From Streptomyces sp. NBC_01224 (GTDB taxonomy: Bacteria > Actinomycetota > Actinomycetes > Streptomycetales > Streptomycetaceae): 64,000 bases of DNA. Each line of letters starts with the position of its first letter. Position 1 is the stretch's first letter. The notes below the pieces were generated by a model. It made no database searches and was not told the origin of the DNA. It was given only the letters and a program-made list of their open reading frames with translations. Location: assembly GCF_036002945.1 (NCBI RefSeq), contig NZ_CP108529.1, positions 8,303,001 through 8,367,000 on the forward strand. The letters run 5' to 3'. Both the position numbers and the translations under genes were made by a program. Shown here one piece after another: positions 1-10,646 of the stretch.

Positions 1-1
1 C

Positions 2-3000
2 GACTACATGCGGTACCTGTCGATCAGCCGCAGGCGCATACGCAAGGTGATCACCCAGCAGCGGGAGGCGCAGGCGTGGTCGCATCCGGACCCGGCGTCC
101 CTGTGGAGTCTGGTGCCGACGGCCAGGCTGTGGGAGCGGCGGGCGGCGCACGCGGACTTCGCCGAGGTGCGGATCGCGGTGGGCGAACAGCAGTTGGCGA
201 CGAAGCTGACACCGCTGAGCACCAAGCCGGTCGAGGACCTGGAGCCGCTGTCCGCGCACGCCCTGCGGCGCTTCATCAAGGCGTACGGCACGGTGCCCGA
301 CCAGCCGGTCGCGGTCTATCTGCGTACCTACGCACGCGTCCTGCTCCAGTCCGAGGAGGCGCAGAAGGAGGCCGCGCACGCGATGGTGCGGGCTCTGCTG
401 GCGCAGCTGAGTGTGTTCCACGCGCCGCAGGACCTGCGGATCGTGGTGCTGGCGGACCACGACCGCCGGGACGCCTGGGAGTGGGTGAAGTGGCTGCCGC
501 ACGCCCAGCATCCGACGGACGTCGACGGCGGGGGCCCCGTGCGGCTGGTCACCGATTCCGTCCTGGGTCTCGAATCACTGCTCGGCGAGGAACTGACCGG
601 CCGGCCCGCCTTCGAGACGGACGCCGTCCCGAGCGCCGAGGAGCCCTACTGCGTCGTCGTCCTGGACAGCGCCCGGACGCCCGCCGACTCCCGGCTGGCC
701 ACCGACGGCTACCGCAACACGGTGACGCTGGAGGTGTCCGGTTCCCTGCCCTGGCGTCAGTCCCGCCACACGCTGCGGCTGCGGATCGCCGGGCAGCGGC
801 TCGAACTGGTCAGCACCGACCGGTCGGGGAAGGAGACCACGTCCGCGCTCGGCAGGCCCGATGTGCTGGGTCCCCGGCGGGCCAGGGCACTGGCCACGCT
901 GCTGTCCCCCTATCGGATGGGCATCACCACGGACAACGGTGAGGCGCTCACCTCGGACGTGCAGCTGACGACCCTGCTCGGCCTCCCCGACCTGCACACC
1001 GTCGATCTGGACGCCGTGCGCGACGACCGCAGCGAGCGTGCCAGGCTGCGGGTGCCACTGGGGCTCGCCGGTGACGGCACCCCGGTGGAACTGGACATCA
1101 AGGAGGCGGCGCAGGGCGGGATGGGCCCGCACGGCGTGCTGATCGGCGCGACGGGTTCCGGCAAGTCGGAGCTGCTGCGGACCCTGGTGCTGGCGCTGGC
1201 GCTCACCCACTCCTCGGAGAAGCTGAACTTCGTCCTGGTCGACTTCAAGGGCGGCGCCACGTTCCTGGGTCTGGACGGTCTGCCGCACACCTCGGCCGTG
1301 ATCACCAACCTCGCCGACGAGTCCTCCCTGGTGGACCGCATGCAGGATGCCCTGCACGGTGAGCTGATGCGCCGCCAGGAGCTGCTGCGCAGCGCCGGGA
1401 ACTACACGTCGGCGTTCGAGTACGAGACGGCGCGGGCGGCGGGGACCGACCTGGAGCCGCTGCCGACGCTCTTCGTGGTGGTCGACGAGTTCAGCGAACT
1501 CCTCTCCGCGCACCGCGACTTCATGGACCTGTTCGTGATGGTGGGGCGGCTGGGCCGCAGCCTGGGCGTGCATCTGCTGCTCGCCTCGCAGCGGCTGGAC
1601 GAGGGCCGGATGACCCAGCTGGAGTCGCATCTGTCGTACCGGATCGCGCTGCGGACGTTCTCCTCGATGGAGAGCCGTGGCGTCCTGGGTGTGCCGGACG
1701 CCTACCAGCTGCCCTCCGTACCCGGCAGCGCCATTCTCAAGAAGGACACCGGGACCCTGGTCCGGTTCAAGGCCGCGTACGTCTCCGGGCCCTATCAAGG
1801 GGTCCGCAGGGTCGGCGCGTCGGCTGTCGCGGGTCAGGTGGTCCCGTACCGCACGGAGTGGACCGCGCCCCGGCTCCCCGCGCCCGGCCCGGAGCCGCAG
1901 CCGGTGGCGGAGGAGGAGGCGAGCGAGGAGTCCCTGCTCGCGCTGGCCGTGTCCCGGATGCGGGAGGGCGGCAGGCCCGCGCACCGGGTCTGGCTGCCGC
2001 CGCTGGACAGCCCGCTGTCGCTGGACGTCCTGCTGATGGGCGTGGAGCCGCACACCGAGCGGGGTCTCACCACCATCGATCCCGAGCTGCACGGCCGGCT
2101 GACGGTGCCGGTGGGCATCATCGACCGGCCCTTCGACCAGAGCCGCGAACCCCTGGTGGCCGAGCTGTCCGGCGCGGGCGGGCACGTCGGTATCGCGGGC
2201 GGTCCGCAGAGCGGCAAGTCCACCCTCGTACGCGACCTGATCATGTCGCTCGCGCTCACGCACACTCCGCGCGAAGTCCAGTTCTACTGCCTGGACTTCG
2301 GCGGGGGTTCACTCGGTTCGCTCCGCGATCTGCCGCATGTGGGCGGTGTGACGGGCCGGCTGGACCTGGAGAGGGTGCAGCGCACACTGGCCGAGGTGCA
2401 CGGGCTGGTGGCCCGGCGCGAGAAGCAGTTCGCCGAGCTGGGCATCGACTCCATGGCGACGCTGCGCGCCCGCCGGGCCGCCGGTGAGATGCCCGACGAG
2501 CCGTACGGCGATGTGTTCCTCGTCGTCGACGGCTGGGGCACGATCCGCCAGGACTTCATGGACATCATGGACACCTTCACGGCGCTGGCGGCGCGGGGGC
2601 TCAACTACGGTGTGCACCTCATCGTGGCGGCGGGCCGCTGGTCGGAGATCCCCACCGCGCTGCGGGACCAGCTCGGCACCCGCTTCGAGCTGCGGCTCGG
2701 CGACAGCATGGACTCCATGATCAACATGCGGGCCGCCGCGACCATCCCCAAGTCGCCCGGCCGCGGCATGACCGATTCCAAGCACCACTTCCTCACGGCT
2801 CTGCCCCGGCTGGACGGCGGCGACAGTTCCTCGGACCTCGGGGCGGGCGTCGCCGACGCGGTGGCCCAGGTGGCCGAGCACTGGCAGGGCCCGCCCGCAC
2901 CCGCGGTCCGCACCCTGCCGGCGGTCCTGGAACCCTCCGAGCTGCCCGACGCCGAGGTCGGCGCGGACGGCGATCTGCGCCTGCCGCTGGGCCTGGAGGG

Positions 3001-3679
3001 CAACCAGCTCGACGTCATGTGGCACGACTTCGCACAGACGGCGCACCTGGTGGTGGTGGGCGATGCGGAGACCGGCAAGACCAACCTGCTGCGCTCGGTC
3101 TGCCAGGCGGTCACCGACCGCTACACCCCCGCCGAGGCGCGGGTACTGCTGATCGACTACCGGCGCGGGCTGCTGGAGAGCGTCCCCGAGTCGCACCGGC
3201 TGGGCTACGCCGTCTCCGTCGACGTACTCAAGCAGGCGGTGGACGGCGTCGCACGGGCCATGAAGGAGCGCCTGCCCGGCGCGGACATCTCGCCCGCCCA
3301 GCTGAAGCGGCGGGACTGGTGGAACGGCCCGCGGGTCTTCCTGGTCGTGGACGACTACGACATGGTGTCCGGCGGCAACATGAGCAACCACTTCGGGCCG
3401 CTGCTCGACTACCTCGCCCAGGGCGCGGAGCTCGGTCTGCACCTGATCGTGGCACGCAGCGCCAACGGCGCGGCGCGGGCGATGAACGACCCGCTGCTGC
3501 GCCGTCTGCTGGAGGTCAACACACCTGCCGCGCTGCTCTCCTGCCCGCCCTCGGAGGGATATCTGTTCAACGACACCAAGCCGAGGCAGCTGCCGCCCGG
3601 CCGGGCACAGCTGATCACGCGCAGGGGTGTGGTGCAGGTGCAGACCCCGCTGCTGCCGGACCCGGAGGGCGAGGCCTAG
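2..3679 (+). CDS. eccC: EccC-type T7SS FtsK/SpoIIIE ATPase, 5' end missing
   Basis: Membrane-anchored motor ATPase of a type VII (ESX-like) secretion system; EccC proteins engage WXG100-type substrates at the inner membrane. The reading frame is open to the left edge, so the N-terminal membrane segments lie outside the window; about 1,224 residues are visible of a usual 1,300 or so. Three ATPase modules follow one another. Counting from the ATG at base 8, their P-loops are GATGSGKS at 380, GPQSGKS at 732 and GDAETGKT at 1018; Walker B-like VVVDEFSEL, VFLVVDGWG and VFLVVDDYD follow them. The second and third P-loops diverge from the first, as is usual for EccC, where the first module is the main engine. 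It ends just before an esterase gene on the same strand and near a mycosin gene, which supports a T7SS locus. Family assignment is secure. Confidence 0.95.
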   Translation, partial: DYMRYLSISRRRIRKVITQQREAQAWSHPDPASLWSLVPTARLWERRAAHADFAEVRIAVGEQQLATKLTPLSTKPVEDLEPLSAHALRRFIKAYGTVPDQPVAVYLRTYARVLLQSEEAQKEAAHAMVRALLAQLSVFHAPQDLRIVVLADHDRRDAWEWVKWLPHAQHPTDVDGGGPVRLVTDSVLGLESLLGEELTGRPAFETDAVPSAEEPYCVVVLDSARTPADSRLATDGYRNTVTLEVSGSLPWRQSRHTLRLRIAGQRLELVSTDRSGKETTSALGRPDVLGPRRARALATLLSPYRMGITTDNGEALTSDVQLTTLLGLPDLHTVDLDAVRDDRSERARLRVPLGLAGDGTPVELDIKEAAQGGMGPHGVLIGATGSGKSELLRTLVLALALTHSSEKLNFVLVDFKGGATFLGLDGLPHTSAVITNLADESSLVDRMQDALHGELMRRQELLRSAGNYTSAFEYETARAAGTDLEPLPTLFVVVDEFSELLSAHRDFMDLFVMVGRLGRSLGVHLLLASQRLDEGRMTQLESHLSYRIALRTFSSMESRGVLGVPDAYQLPSVPGSAILKKDTGTLVRFKAAYVSGPYQGVRRVGASAVAGQVVPYRTEWTAPRLPAPGPEPQPVAEEEASEESLLALAVSRMREGGRPAHRVWLPPLDSPLSLDVLLMGVEPHTERGLTTIDPELHGRLTVPVGIIDRPFDQSREPLVAELSGAGGHVGIAGGPQSGKSTLVRDLIMSLALTHTPREVQFYCLDFGGGSLGSLRDLPHVGGVTGRLDLERVQRTLAEVHGLVARREKQFAELGIDSMATLRARRAAGEMPDEPYGDVFLVVDGWGTIRQDFMDIMDTFTALAARGLNYGVHLIVAAGRWSEIPTALRDQLGTRFELRLGDSMDSMINMRAAATIPKSPGRGMTDSKHHFLTALPRLDGGDSSSDLGAGVADAVAQVAEHWQGPPAPAVRTLPAVLEPSELPDAEVGADGDLRLPLGLEGNQLDVMWHDFAQTAHLVVVGDAETGKTNLLRSVCQAVTDRYTPAEARVLLIDYRRGLLESVPESHRLGYAVSVDVLKQAVDGVARAMKERLPGADISPAQLKRRDWWNGPRVFLVVDDYDMVSGGNMSNHFGPLLDYLAQGAELGLHLIVARSANGAARAMNDPLLRRLLEVNTPAALLSCPPSEGYLFNDTKPRQLPPGRAQLITRRGVVQVQTPLLPDPEGEA

Positions 3680-3860
3680 GCATGTACGCGATGTCCCGTC
3701 CCGCCCACTTCATCTACCGGGCGTACGACGGGACTTCGCGTGCACGGCCGGACGGGATTCGTCCGGCGCACTGCCCCCGGGTGCTGCCGGCGCGGTCGTG
3801 CTGGCAGGCTGTCCCGGTCGGGATGCCGCCGGGCATCCTGCGGTCCGGGGAGGTCCTGTC

Positions 3861-4880
3861 GTGGATACCGGTGGAAGGCCGTCGGAGCACCGCGTCGACT
3901 CGCCGGCGCGGCACGCGCCTCCGTTCGACCCGGAGTTGCGTGCCGCACTGGCGGCCATGGGGGCGGAGGCACGTGAGCCGCTGACGCCGGAAGGTCTCGC
4001 GGCCAGGCAGGAGCGGGATGCCGCCGCCCGCCCCAGACCGGACCTCGGCGAACTCCGGGCCGACGGCCGGTTCGAGGTGGAGGAGCTGCGGACGCCCGCG
4101 GACCGGGACGGGCGGGAGGTCAGGCTCGTCAGCGCAAGGCCCGCCGGTGCCGCCGGGCCCCTGCCGCTGCTGTACTACATGCACGGCGGCGGCATGATCA
4201 TGGGCAACGCCTGGTCCGTACTTCCCCGGCTGCTCCGGGAATGGGCTCTGCCGCTGGGGCTCGCCGTCATCTCCGTCGAGTACCGGCTGGCGCCGTGGGC
4301 GCCGTACCTCGGTCCCGTGGAGGACTGCTACGCCGGACTCGTCCGGGCGGCCGACGACGCGGCCGCACTGGGCCTCGACGCGGACCGCGTGATTCTCGGG
4401 GGCAAGAGCGCGGGCGGTGGCCTTGCCGCGGCACTCGCCCTGCTGACCCGCGACCGCGGCGGACCGGTCCCGATCGGTCAGCTGCTCCTGAGCCCGATGC
4501 TCGACGACCGCGGCACCACGTTCTCCAGCCACCAGATGGCCGGCCTCGACACCTGGGACCGGACCTCCAACGCGACTGCGTGGCAGGCGGTGCTCGGCGA
4601 CCGGTACGGCGCTGCCGGCCTGTCGCCCTACGCCGCACCCGCCCGCGCCACGGATCTGTCCGGGCTGCCCCCGGCCTACATCGAGGCCGGGTCGGCCGAG
4701 ACCTTCAGGGACGAGGCCGTGGCCTACGCCGACGCGATCTGGCGGGCCGGTGGTGAGGCCGAACTGCATGTGTGGCCCGGCGCCTTCCACGGGTTCGACA
4801 CCCTCGCGCCGCGGGCGGTCCTCAGCCAGGATGCCCGCGATGCCCGTTCCCGGTGGCTGCGGCGGATCGTCGGACGTTGA
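3861..4880 (+). CDS. HSL/GDXG-family alpha/beta-hydrolase (esterase)
   Basis: Predicted cytoplasmic carboxylesterase of the hormone-sensitive-lipase (GDXG) family, 339 residues, which hydrolyses short acyl esters; the natural substrate is unknown. It shows the oxyanion motif HGGG, the nucleophile elbow GGKSAGG and a C-terminal HGFD carrying the catalytic His. The start is a GTG at 3861, preceded by GGGGAGG at 3847-3853 with a 7-base gap. The frame is open further upstream, but no better start exists there. It lies between eccC and the mycosin gene, which it faces, so it may be an insertion in the T7SS locus. A degraded relative lies at about 39.2-39.6 kb on the other strand, with long blocks of near-identical residues such as YAAPARATDLS. 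The enzyme family is clear; a role in secretion is not shown. Confidence 0.88.
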   Translation: MDTGGRPSEHRVDSPARHAPPFDPELRAALAAMGAEAREPLTPEGLAARQERDAAARPRPDLGELRADGRFEVEELRTPADRDGREVRLVSARPAGAAGPLPLLYYMHGGGMIMGNAWSVLPRLLREWALPLGLAVISVEYRLAPWAPYLGPVEDCYAGLVRAADDAAALGLDADRVILGGKSAGGGLAAALALLTRDRGGPVPIGQLLLSPMLDDRGTTFSSHQMAGLDTWDRTSNATAWQAVLGDRYGAAGLSPYAAPARATDLSGLPPAYIEAGSAETFRDEAVAYADAIWRAGGEAELHVWPGAFHGFDTLAPRAVLSQDARDARSRWLRRIVGR

Positions 4881-4970
4881 GGCCGGCCGAGCGGGTCACC
4901 GGATGTCGAGACCGGCCGAAAGGATCGCCGGACGTTGACGCAGCTGCCGCCCAGCGGTGATGGCCGGGGC

Positions 4971-6257
4971 TCAGTCCGCTTCCGCGGCAGGACGACCTGC
5001 CGCCCGGCCCGCCCGCCATCCCCGGCGGCGCCCTCTGGGCAGCACGAACGCGAGGAAGGCGACCAGCAGCGTCACCCCTGTCGCCCCGCCGGCCACGGCC
5101 AGCGCCCGGTTGCGCGCCTCCGGCGGGTCGAGCGGCGGGACGGCCGGTGCGGAGGCGTTCTCCGTTACGGCCGGGGACTGCGTGTGTTCCTCGGGGAGTA
5201 CGGCGGAGAGCGCCCGCACCGGATCGACTATCCCCAGCCCGATGCCGGGGTCCGGCGTGTCACCCACGGCCCCGTAGGCGGTGGACTCCAGCCGGTGCGC
5301 GACCTGCTCGGCGGTCAGCCGGGGGTGGTAGGAGAGGACCAGGGCCGCCGTGCCGGCCACGAAGGCGCCGGCCACTGCCTCGCCGCGGCCGGTGAACTGG
5401 CCGCGGCCGCCCGGCCCCGGCCCCATCACCGAGACGCCGGGGGCGCTCAGCCTGGGCTGCGTACGCCGCCCCTTCTCCGTGCCCGGTGCTTCCGGTTCGC
5501 CGCCCGGCCCCACCGAGGAAACGGCGAGCACCCCGGGCAGCGCCGCCGGGTACGCGGGTCCGTTCACCGTCTGCGATGCCGCCGCGCCGCGCTCCCACTC
5601 CCGTGCCGAGGCGGGCGCCACCACCAGCGCACCGGCCTTCTGCGCGGCGAGGACGGCGTCCTTGAGCTGCTTCGGTGCGGAAGGGACGCTCAGCGCCACG
5701 TGGACGATCCGCGCCCCGGAGTCGGTGGCCGCCCTGATGCCCTTGGCCAGCGCCTCGGGTGTGGTCGCACCGTATTTGTCGGTGGCCCGCACCGCGATCA
5801 CCTCGGCCTCCGGGGCGACGCCGGCCGCCTTGACACCCTGCTGCTGCCCGCCCGCCACGATCCCGGCGAGGAACGTGCCGTATCCGACGCAGTCGTCCCG
5901 CACGGTGCCGCCCGCCACCACATCCGGGCCGCCGGTGACCCGGCCGTCCAGCGCCGGAACCCGCCGCAGGTCCGCTCCGGTGCTGATGACGGCGACCTTG
6001 ACCCCCGCGCCACGGCTGAGTTCCCAGGCCCTGTCGATCCCCAGGAAGCTCTGCGCCCAGGGGACTTGGGAAGATTTCTTGGCGGATCTCGGAGTGCACG
6101 GGCGGCCGTCGGCGACAGTGGCGGGCATTCCCGGCAACGAGGGGCTGTCCGCGTCCCCCGCCGCACCGGCGGGAGCCGCGGTGCCGGGTATCAGGAGCAG
6201 GGCGGCCAGTGCTGCCGGTCCGAGTGCGTGGGACACCGAGGACCTCGAAGATCGCAT
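4971..6257 (-). CDS. mycP: Mycosin-like subtilisin (MycP family) with all catalytic residues lost
   Basis: A 428-residue S8-family protein with T7SS mycosin layout: signal peptide (1-33), subtilisin-like domain (about 65-355), a Pro-rich linker, one C-terminal membrane helix (about 385-407) and an Arg-rich cytoplasmic tail. The start at 6257 was chosen because it gives a clean signal peptide; an upstream ATG at 6371 would add a basic, non-secretory leader. The triad motifs can all be aligned but are all changed. The Asp motif reads VAVISTGAD (Ser92 for Asp), the His motif GYGTFLAG (Tyr126 for His) and the Ser motif GEAVAGAFVAG (Ala294 for Ser). The oxyanion-hole AAGN is replaced by APAS. The fold-defining sequence is otherwise intact with no stops, so it looks maintained as a pseudoprotease. 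Mycosins are known to support ESX complex stability independently of proteolysis; a structural role here is inference. Confidence 0.88.
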   Translation of the reverse strand: MRSSRSSVSHALGPAALAALLLIPGTAAPAGAAGDADSPSLPGMPATVADGRPCTPRSAKKSSQVPWAQSFLGIDRAWELSRGAGVKVAVISTGADLRRVPALDGRVTGGPDVVAGGTVRDDCVGYGTFLAGIVAGGQQQGVKAAGVAPEAEVIAVRATDKYGATTPEALAKGIRAATDSGARIVHVALSVPSAPKQLKDAVLAAQKAGALVVAPASAREWERGAAASQTVNGPAYPAALPGVLAVSSVGPGGEPEAPGTEKGRRTQPRLSAPGVSVMGPGPGGRGQFTGRGEAVAGAFVAGTAALVLSYHPRLTAEQVAHRLESTAYGAVGDTPDPGIGLGIVDPVRALSAVLPEEHTQSPAVTENASAPAVPPLDPPEARNRALAVAGGATGVTLLVAFLAFVLPRGRRRGWRAGRAAGRPAAEAD

Positions 6258-6462
6258 GCGCCGATGGTAACGACGCTCCCCGCACCACCGGCACCTGCCC
6301 CGAAACACCCCCCGAACCGGTGCTCCGGCGGCCCCGGAACGCCGACCACCATGGCGGGCGACCTGCGGCAACAGGCATGATGGGCACAGCAGTTTCCCAC
6401 GCCCTACATGCCGCGCGTCTCCGCCCCGTACCTACGGCGCAGGGGTCCGGGAGGTCAGATAA

Positions 6463-9400
6463 GTGTCACGCCAGATGCTCACCGTCGCCGCAGACGGGAC
6501 GGGCGACCACCGCACCGTCGGGGAGGCCGTTGCACGGGCCCGTGCCGGAGCGGTCGTCAGGATCGCTCCGGGGCGGTACGAGGAGAGCCTGACGGTCTCG
6601 GCCGCGATCACCCTGACCGCCGCCGAGGGCGAGGGGACGGTGGAGCTGGCGCCCCGGCGCGGTACGGCGCTGACACTCACCGGGGACGCGGTGATGGTCA
6701 GGGATCTCGTGCTGCGCGGGCACGACGACGAACTGCCCGTGGTCGACGCGCCGCGGGGGCAGCTCGCGATGGACCGGTGCGACATCCACGGTTCGGCCTG
6801 GTCGGCGCTCTTCGCGCGGGACGGCGGGTCGCTGGCGCTGCGTCAGTGCCGGATCAGCAACCCGGTGGGCGCCGGTGTGGTGTCCACCTCCTCGGCCGAG
6901 AGCTTCCTCGAGAACTGCGTCGTCGAACACCTCGGTACATCCGCCGTGGTGGCCGGTGAGCAGGGCAGGATCACCGCGCGCTTCAGCCGGCTCAGGGACA
7001 CCAAGGGCAACGGTGTCCTCACCAACGGGCAGGCGCACGTCCTCCTGGAGGAATGCGCGATATCGGCGACCGGCAAGCCGGGCGTCGCCGTCGAGGAGGA
7101 GAGTTCGGTCAGGATGGTGCGCGGCACCGTCCGCAAGGCCGTCGTCGGCGTGTTCGTGAACAGCGCCGGGCCGGTCGTCCTGGAAGACGTAGCCGTCAGC
7201 GACGTCACCGGGCACGGATTCGTCCTGGGCGGCGGCAGCTCACCGACGCTGGCCCGGTGCAGTACCGAACGGACCGGCGGGCACGGCCTGTTGGTGACCG
7301 AGCGCAGCCGTGGCACGTTCGAGGAGTGCGTGTTCGCCACAGCCGAGGAACCCGGCGTACGCGTCACCGGCTTCTCCTCACCGGTGCTGACGGACACCGT
7401 CGTCCATGACGCCAAGGGCACCGGTGTGCTGCTCGACGAGGACTCGGCCGCCGAGTTCAACCGCCTTGAGGTACGGGACAGCGGCGGGCCCGGAATCGTG
7501 ATCCGCGGCGGCGCCAACCCGCTGCTGCTGCGGGCCACCGTCACCGGCGCCGGCACGCACGGCGTGGAGGTCGTCAAGGACGGCAGGGGGCGGCTGGAGG
7601 AGGGCGTCGTCGAGCGGTCGGGCGACTCGGCGGTCCATGTCTCGGGCCACGGCAACCTGTTCGTGGGCAAGGGCCGGCTGCGCTCCTCCGCCGGGGCCGG
7701 AATCCACATCGGGGCGCTCGGCACGCTCACGCTGCGGGACACCGAGGTGGAGGGGTCCGGCGGCGCGGGCATCCACATCGCGGCCGAGGGCGAACTGGCG
7801 GCCGTGCGTGCCGTGCTGACGGGGGCCGCTGAGTACGGCGTACTGGTGTCCGCGGGTGCCCGCGCCTCCCTCAACGGCTGCGAGGTGACCGGTTCGGGCG
7901 CCGACGGCATACGGGTGGAGGGCACCGACGCCGTGTCGCTGACCGGCTGCACCGTCCGCGCCAACCGGGGCAGCGGAGTGCGCCAGACGGTGCCCGGCGA
8001 CCGGCTCGCCATCGAGGGGCTGGCCAGTGCGGAGAACGGTGCCCCGGACGCCTGGGGCACTGCGGAGGACGCGGAGGCGGCGGGCGACGGGCGGCTGCCC
8101 GGCGGAGCGGCCCCGGCGGCGGCCGAAACCCGGTCCGGTACGGGCCCGGTGGCCGAGCTGGAGTCGCTGATCGGCCTCGACGAGGTCAAACAGCAGGTGC
8201 TGAGGCTGATCAACCTCAACCGGATGGCGCAGCGCAGGGCGAGCATCGGCATGCCCGCTCCGCCGATGAGCCGCCACCTGGTCTTCGCGGGCCCGCCCGG
8301 CACCGGCAAGACCACCGTCGCCCGGCTGTACGGCTCCATCCTCGCCTCGCTCGGCGTGCTGCGCTCCGGGCACCTGGTGGAGGTGTCGCGTGCGGACCTG
8401 GTGGCGCAGATCATCGGCGGGACGGCCATCAAGACCACCGAGACCTTCAACAAGGCGCTGGGCGGGGTGCTGTTCGTCGACGAGGCGTACACCCTGCTCT
8501 CCGACGGCGGCGGCAGCGGCGCCGACTTCGGGCGCGAGGCGATCGACACCCTGGTGAAGCTGATGGAGGACCACCGCGAGGACGTGGTGGTGGTGGCGGC
8601 CGGCTATCCGAAGGAGATGACGGACTTCCTGGCGTCCAACCCGGGTCTCGCCTCGCGTTTCACCCGCAGCGTCGAGTTCAGCGACTACACCTCGGACGAG
8701 CTGGTCACGATTGTGGAGCGGATGTGCACCGGCCACCACTACGAGCTGGATCCGGTGGCGCGGGCGGCACTGCTCACCCGCTTCGAGCGGATTCCCCGCG
8801 ACGCGGGCTTCGGCAACGGCCGTACCGCCCGCAAGGTCTTCGAGGAGATGGTGGACCGGCAGGCGTCCCGGCTGGCCGCCCTGCCGGAGGCCGGCGAGCG
8901 GGAGCTGGCCGTGCTGACCGCGGAGGACGTGGGCGTCCCGGCGGGCGGCGCGCAGGAGGACGGGCAGGACGAGGATCCGCTGCTGCGGCTGGACGCCCTG
9001 GTGGGCCTCGCGGCCGTCAAGCGCGAGGTGGGCGACCTGGTCAATCTGCTCTCCACCGCGCGCCGGAGGAAGGAGGCCGGGCTGCCCGTGCCCCGGATCA
9101 GCAACCATCTGGTCTTCGCGGGCCCGCCCGGCACCGGCAAGACGACGGTGGCGCGGCTCTACGGCGAACTGCTGGCCTCCCTGGGCGTGCTGCCGCGCGG
9201 CCAGCTCGTGGAGGTCTCGCGTGCGGACCTGGTGGGCCGCTATGTCGGGCACACCGCGCAGCTGACCCGGGAGGTGTTCGAACGGGCTTTGGGAGGCGTC
9301 CTGTTCATCGACGAGGCGTATACCCTGACGCCTCGCTCGGGCGCCGGTTCCTCAGACTTCGGTCAGGAGGCGGTGGAGACACTGCTGAAGCTGATGGAGG

Positions 9401-9774
9401 ACCACCGCGACGAGGTGGTGGTGATCGTGGCGGGGTACACCGCGGAGATGAAACGGTTCCTGGGCTCCAATCCGGGTCTCGACTCACGCTTCCCGCGGCG
9501 CATCGAGTTCCCCGACTACTCCTCGGACGAACTGGTCACGATCGTCCGCATGCACGCGGCCGACAACGGCTACGAGTGCGCGCCCGGCACGGCCAACGCG
9601 CTGCAGACCCACTTCGACGGCATCCCCAGGGGGGCGACGTTCGGCAACGCTCGGCTGGCCCGGCAGACGCTGGAGCAGATGATGACCCATCAGGCGGGAC
9701 GGCTGAGCACCGTCGCGGTACCGAGCCTGGACGACCTGCGGCTGCTCCTCCCCGAGGACCTCTCCCCGCGCTGA
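6463..9774 (+). CDS. Right-handed beta-helix protein fused to two CbxX/EccA-type AAA+ ATPases
   Basis: A protein of 1,103 residues. Residues 1 to about 525 form a pectate-lyase-like right-handed parallel beta-helix, with coil-by-coil repeats of about 22-24 residues rich in G-x-G-(V/I) and short beta strands. After a low-complexity linker (about 530-560) come two CbxX/CfqX-type AAA+ domains. Each has the P-loop [15 protein letters not shown] and Walker B GVLF(V/I)DEAYTL, and the two are strongly alike, so the second arose by tandem duplication. The GTG start at 6463 has GGGAGG eight bases upstream. The AAA module is the one found in EccA, the cytosolic chaperone ATPase of ESX systems, and the gene sits beside eccC and mycP. 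A role as an EccA-like remodeller with a beta-helix docking surface is inference. There is no signal peptide, so it should be cytosolic. Confidence 0.88.
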   Translation: MSRQMLTVAADGTGDHRTVGEAVARARAGAVVRIAPGRYEESLTVSAAITLTAAEGEGTVELAPRRGTALTLTGDAVMVRDLVLRGHDDELPVVDAPRGQLAMDRCDIHGSAWSALFARDGGSLALRQCRISNPVGAGVVSTSSAESFLENCVVEHLGTSAVVAGEQGRITARFSRLRDTKGNGVLTNGQAHVLLEECAISATGKPGVAVEEESSVRMVRGTVRKAVVGVFVNSAGPVVLEDVAVSDVTGHGFVLGGGSSPTLARCSTERTGGHGLLVTERSRGTFEECVFATAEEPGVRVTGFSSPVLTDTVVHDAKGTGVLLDEDSAAEFNRLEVRDSGGPGIVIRGGANPLLLRATVTGAGTHGVEVVKDGRGRLEEGVVERSGDSAVHVSGHGNLFVGKGRLRSSAGAGIHIGALGTLTLRDTEVEGSGGAGIHIAAEGELAAVRAVLTGAAEYGVLVSAGARASLNGCEVTGSGADGIRVEGTDAVSLTGCTVRANRGSGVRQTVPGDRLAIEGLASAENGAPDAWGTAEDAEAAGDGRLPGGAAPAAAETRSGTGPVAELESLIGLDEVKQQVLRLINLNRMAQRRASIGMPAPPMSRHLVFAGPPGTGKTTVARLYGSILASLGVLRSGHLVEVSRADLVAQIIGGTAIKTTETFNKALGGVLFVDEAYTLLSDGGGSGADFGREAIDTLVKLMEDHREDVVVVAAGYPKEMTDFLASNPGLASRFTRSVEFSDYTSDELVTIVERMCTGHHYELDPVARAALLTRFERIPRDAGFGNGRTARKVFEEMVDRQASRLAALPEAGERELAVLTAEDVGVPAGGAQEDGQDEDPLLRLDALVGLAAVKREVGDLVNLLSTARRRKEAGLPVPRISNHLVFAGPPGTGKTTVARLYGELLASLGVLPRGQLVEVSRADLVGRYVGHTAQLTREVFERALGGVLFIDEAYTLTPRSGAGSSDFGQEAVETLLKLMEDHRDEVVVIVAGYTAEMKRFLGSNPGLDSRFPRRIEFPDYSSDELVTIVRMHAADNGYECAPGTANALQTHFDGIPRGATFGNARLARQTLEQMMTHQAGRLSTVAVPSLDDLRLLLPEDLSPR

Positions 9775-10646
9775 GATCAAACGCGGCACTCGCCGCTGGC
9801 GCGCACTACGTCGATATGGCGATGTCGCTGTCCGTGCCGCACCCGGCCGCCCCCTACGAACAGTGCGGGGTGAAGCTCGGCGACGAGCAGTTCGCGCTGG
9901 CCGAGGCCTGGGGGAGCGCCGACCGCCTGGCTCTGGTCGGCATGGGCGGAGCCGGGCCTGTCGGACGTGTTCGCCCGGTACGCGGCCGATGAACTCTTCG
10001 ACGAGATCGAGGAGATCGGCGTCCGTGACGGCGCGAACCTCACCGTCGAGGGCTACGACTTCGCGCCCTCCTTCAGCATCTGGACCACCATCGAGGAGTG
10101 CCTCAACCCGCCCGTCGTCTACGAGTGAACGTCGAGCACGAAGAGGTACTCCTCATGCCCCGCTGGCTGGACGCGCGCCGCGTGACGTTCAAGTACGGCC
10201 TCGGCGACGACTTCATCGCCAAGCTCAAGACCCTCCACGACCTGGGGCTCGACTCCACGGCGAAGGTCACCGTCCCGGGCGCGGACGGTCCGGTCCAGGT
10301 CTCCCCGCGCGACGTGGTCGCCGCGTGTCTGCCCGACCCGGCCACGCTGGGCGACCGAATGAAGGGAAAGACCTGCGCGGGCACCTGGGTCAAGGGGACA
10401 AAGGATGGTGTCGCGCGCGAGGTGTACCTGTACCACGTCGTCGACAACGAGTGGACGATGCGTGAGTACGGCTCCCAGGCCGTGGTCTGGCAGACCGCCC
10501 TCAACCCGGTGATCGCCCTCGAACTGATCGCGGACGGTACGTGGAAGGAAAGCGGCGTCCTCGGCCCCGAGGCACTGCCGCCCAGGCCGTTCCTCGACCT
10601 GCTCGGCGCGTACGGGGCTCCGTGGGGGCTGCGCGAGGGGCACTGA
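9775..10646 (+). pseudogene. Saccharopine dehydrogenase family pseudogene
   Basis: Decayed remnant of an NAD(P)-dependent saccharopine dehydrogenase/reductase. It starts abruptly inside the fold (AAGAHYVDM). It then runs through ALVGMG in one frame, continues as SDVFARYAADELFDEIEEIG and SIWTTIEECLNPPVVYE in a second, and resumes as VNVEHEEVLLMPRWLDARR in a third. That last block reads through to the natural C-terminus at 10646. It has therefore lost its 5' half, acquired a frameshift near 9955 and a deletion with frameshift near 10125. The last 180 codons are uninterrupted and well conserved, so decay is probably recent. No promoter or start is apparent. It abuts the end of the beta-helix/AAA gene. 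Confidence 0.8.

Noticed and set aside
575-2263. Very long minus-strand open frame opposite eccC
   Set aside because: A shadow of the GC-rich eccC codons; composition is Arg/Gly/Gln/His-rich with no family motif, and the plus strand is securely eccC.
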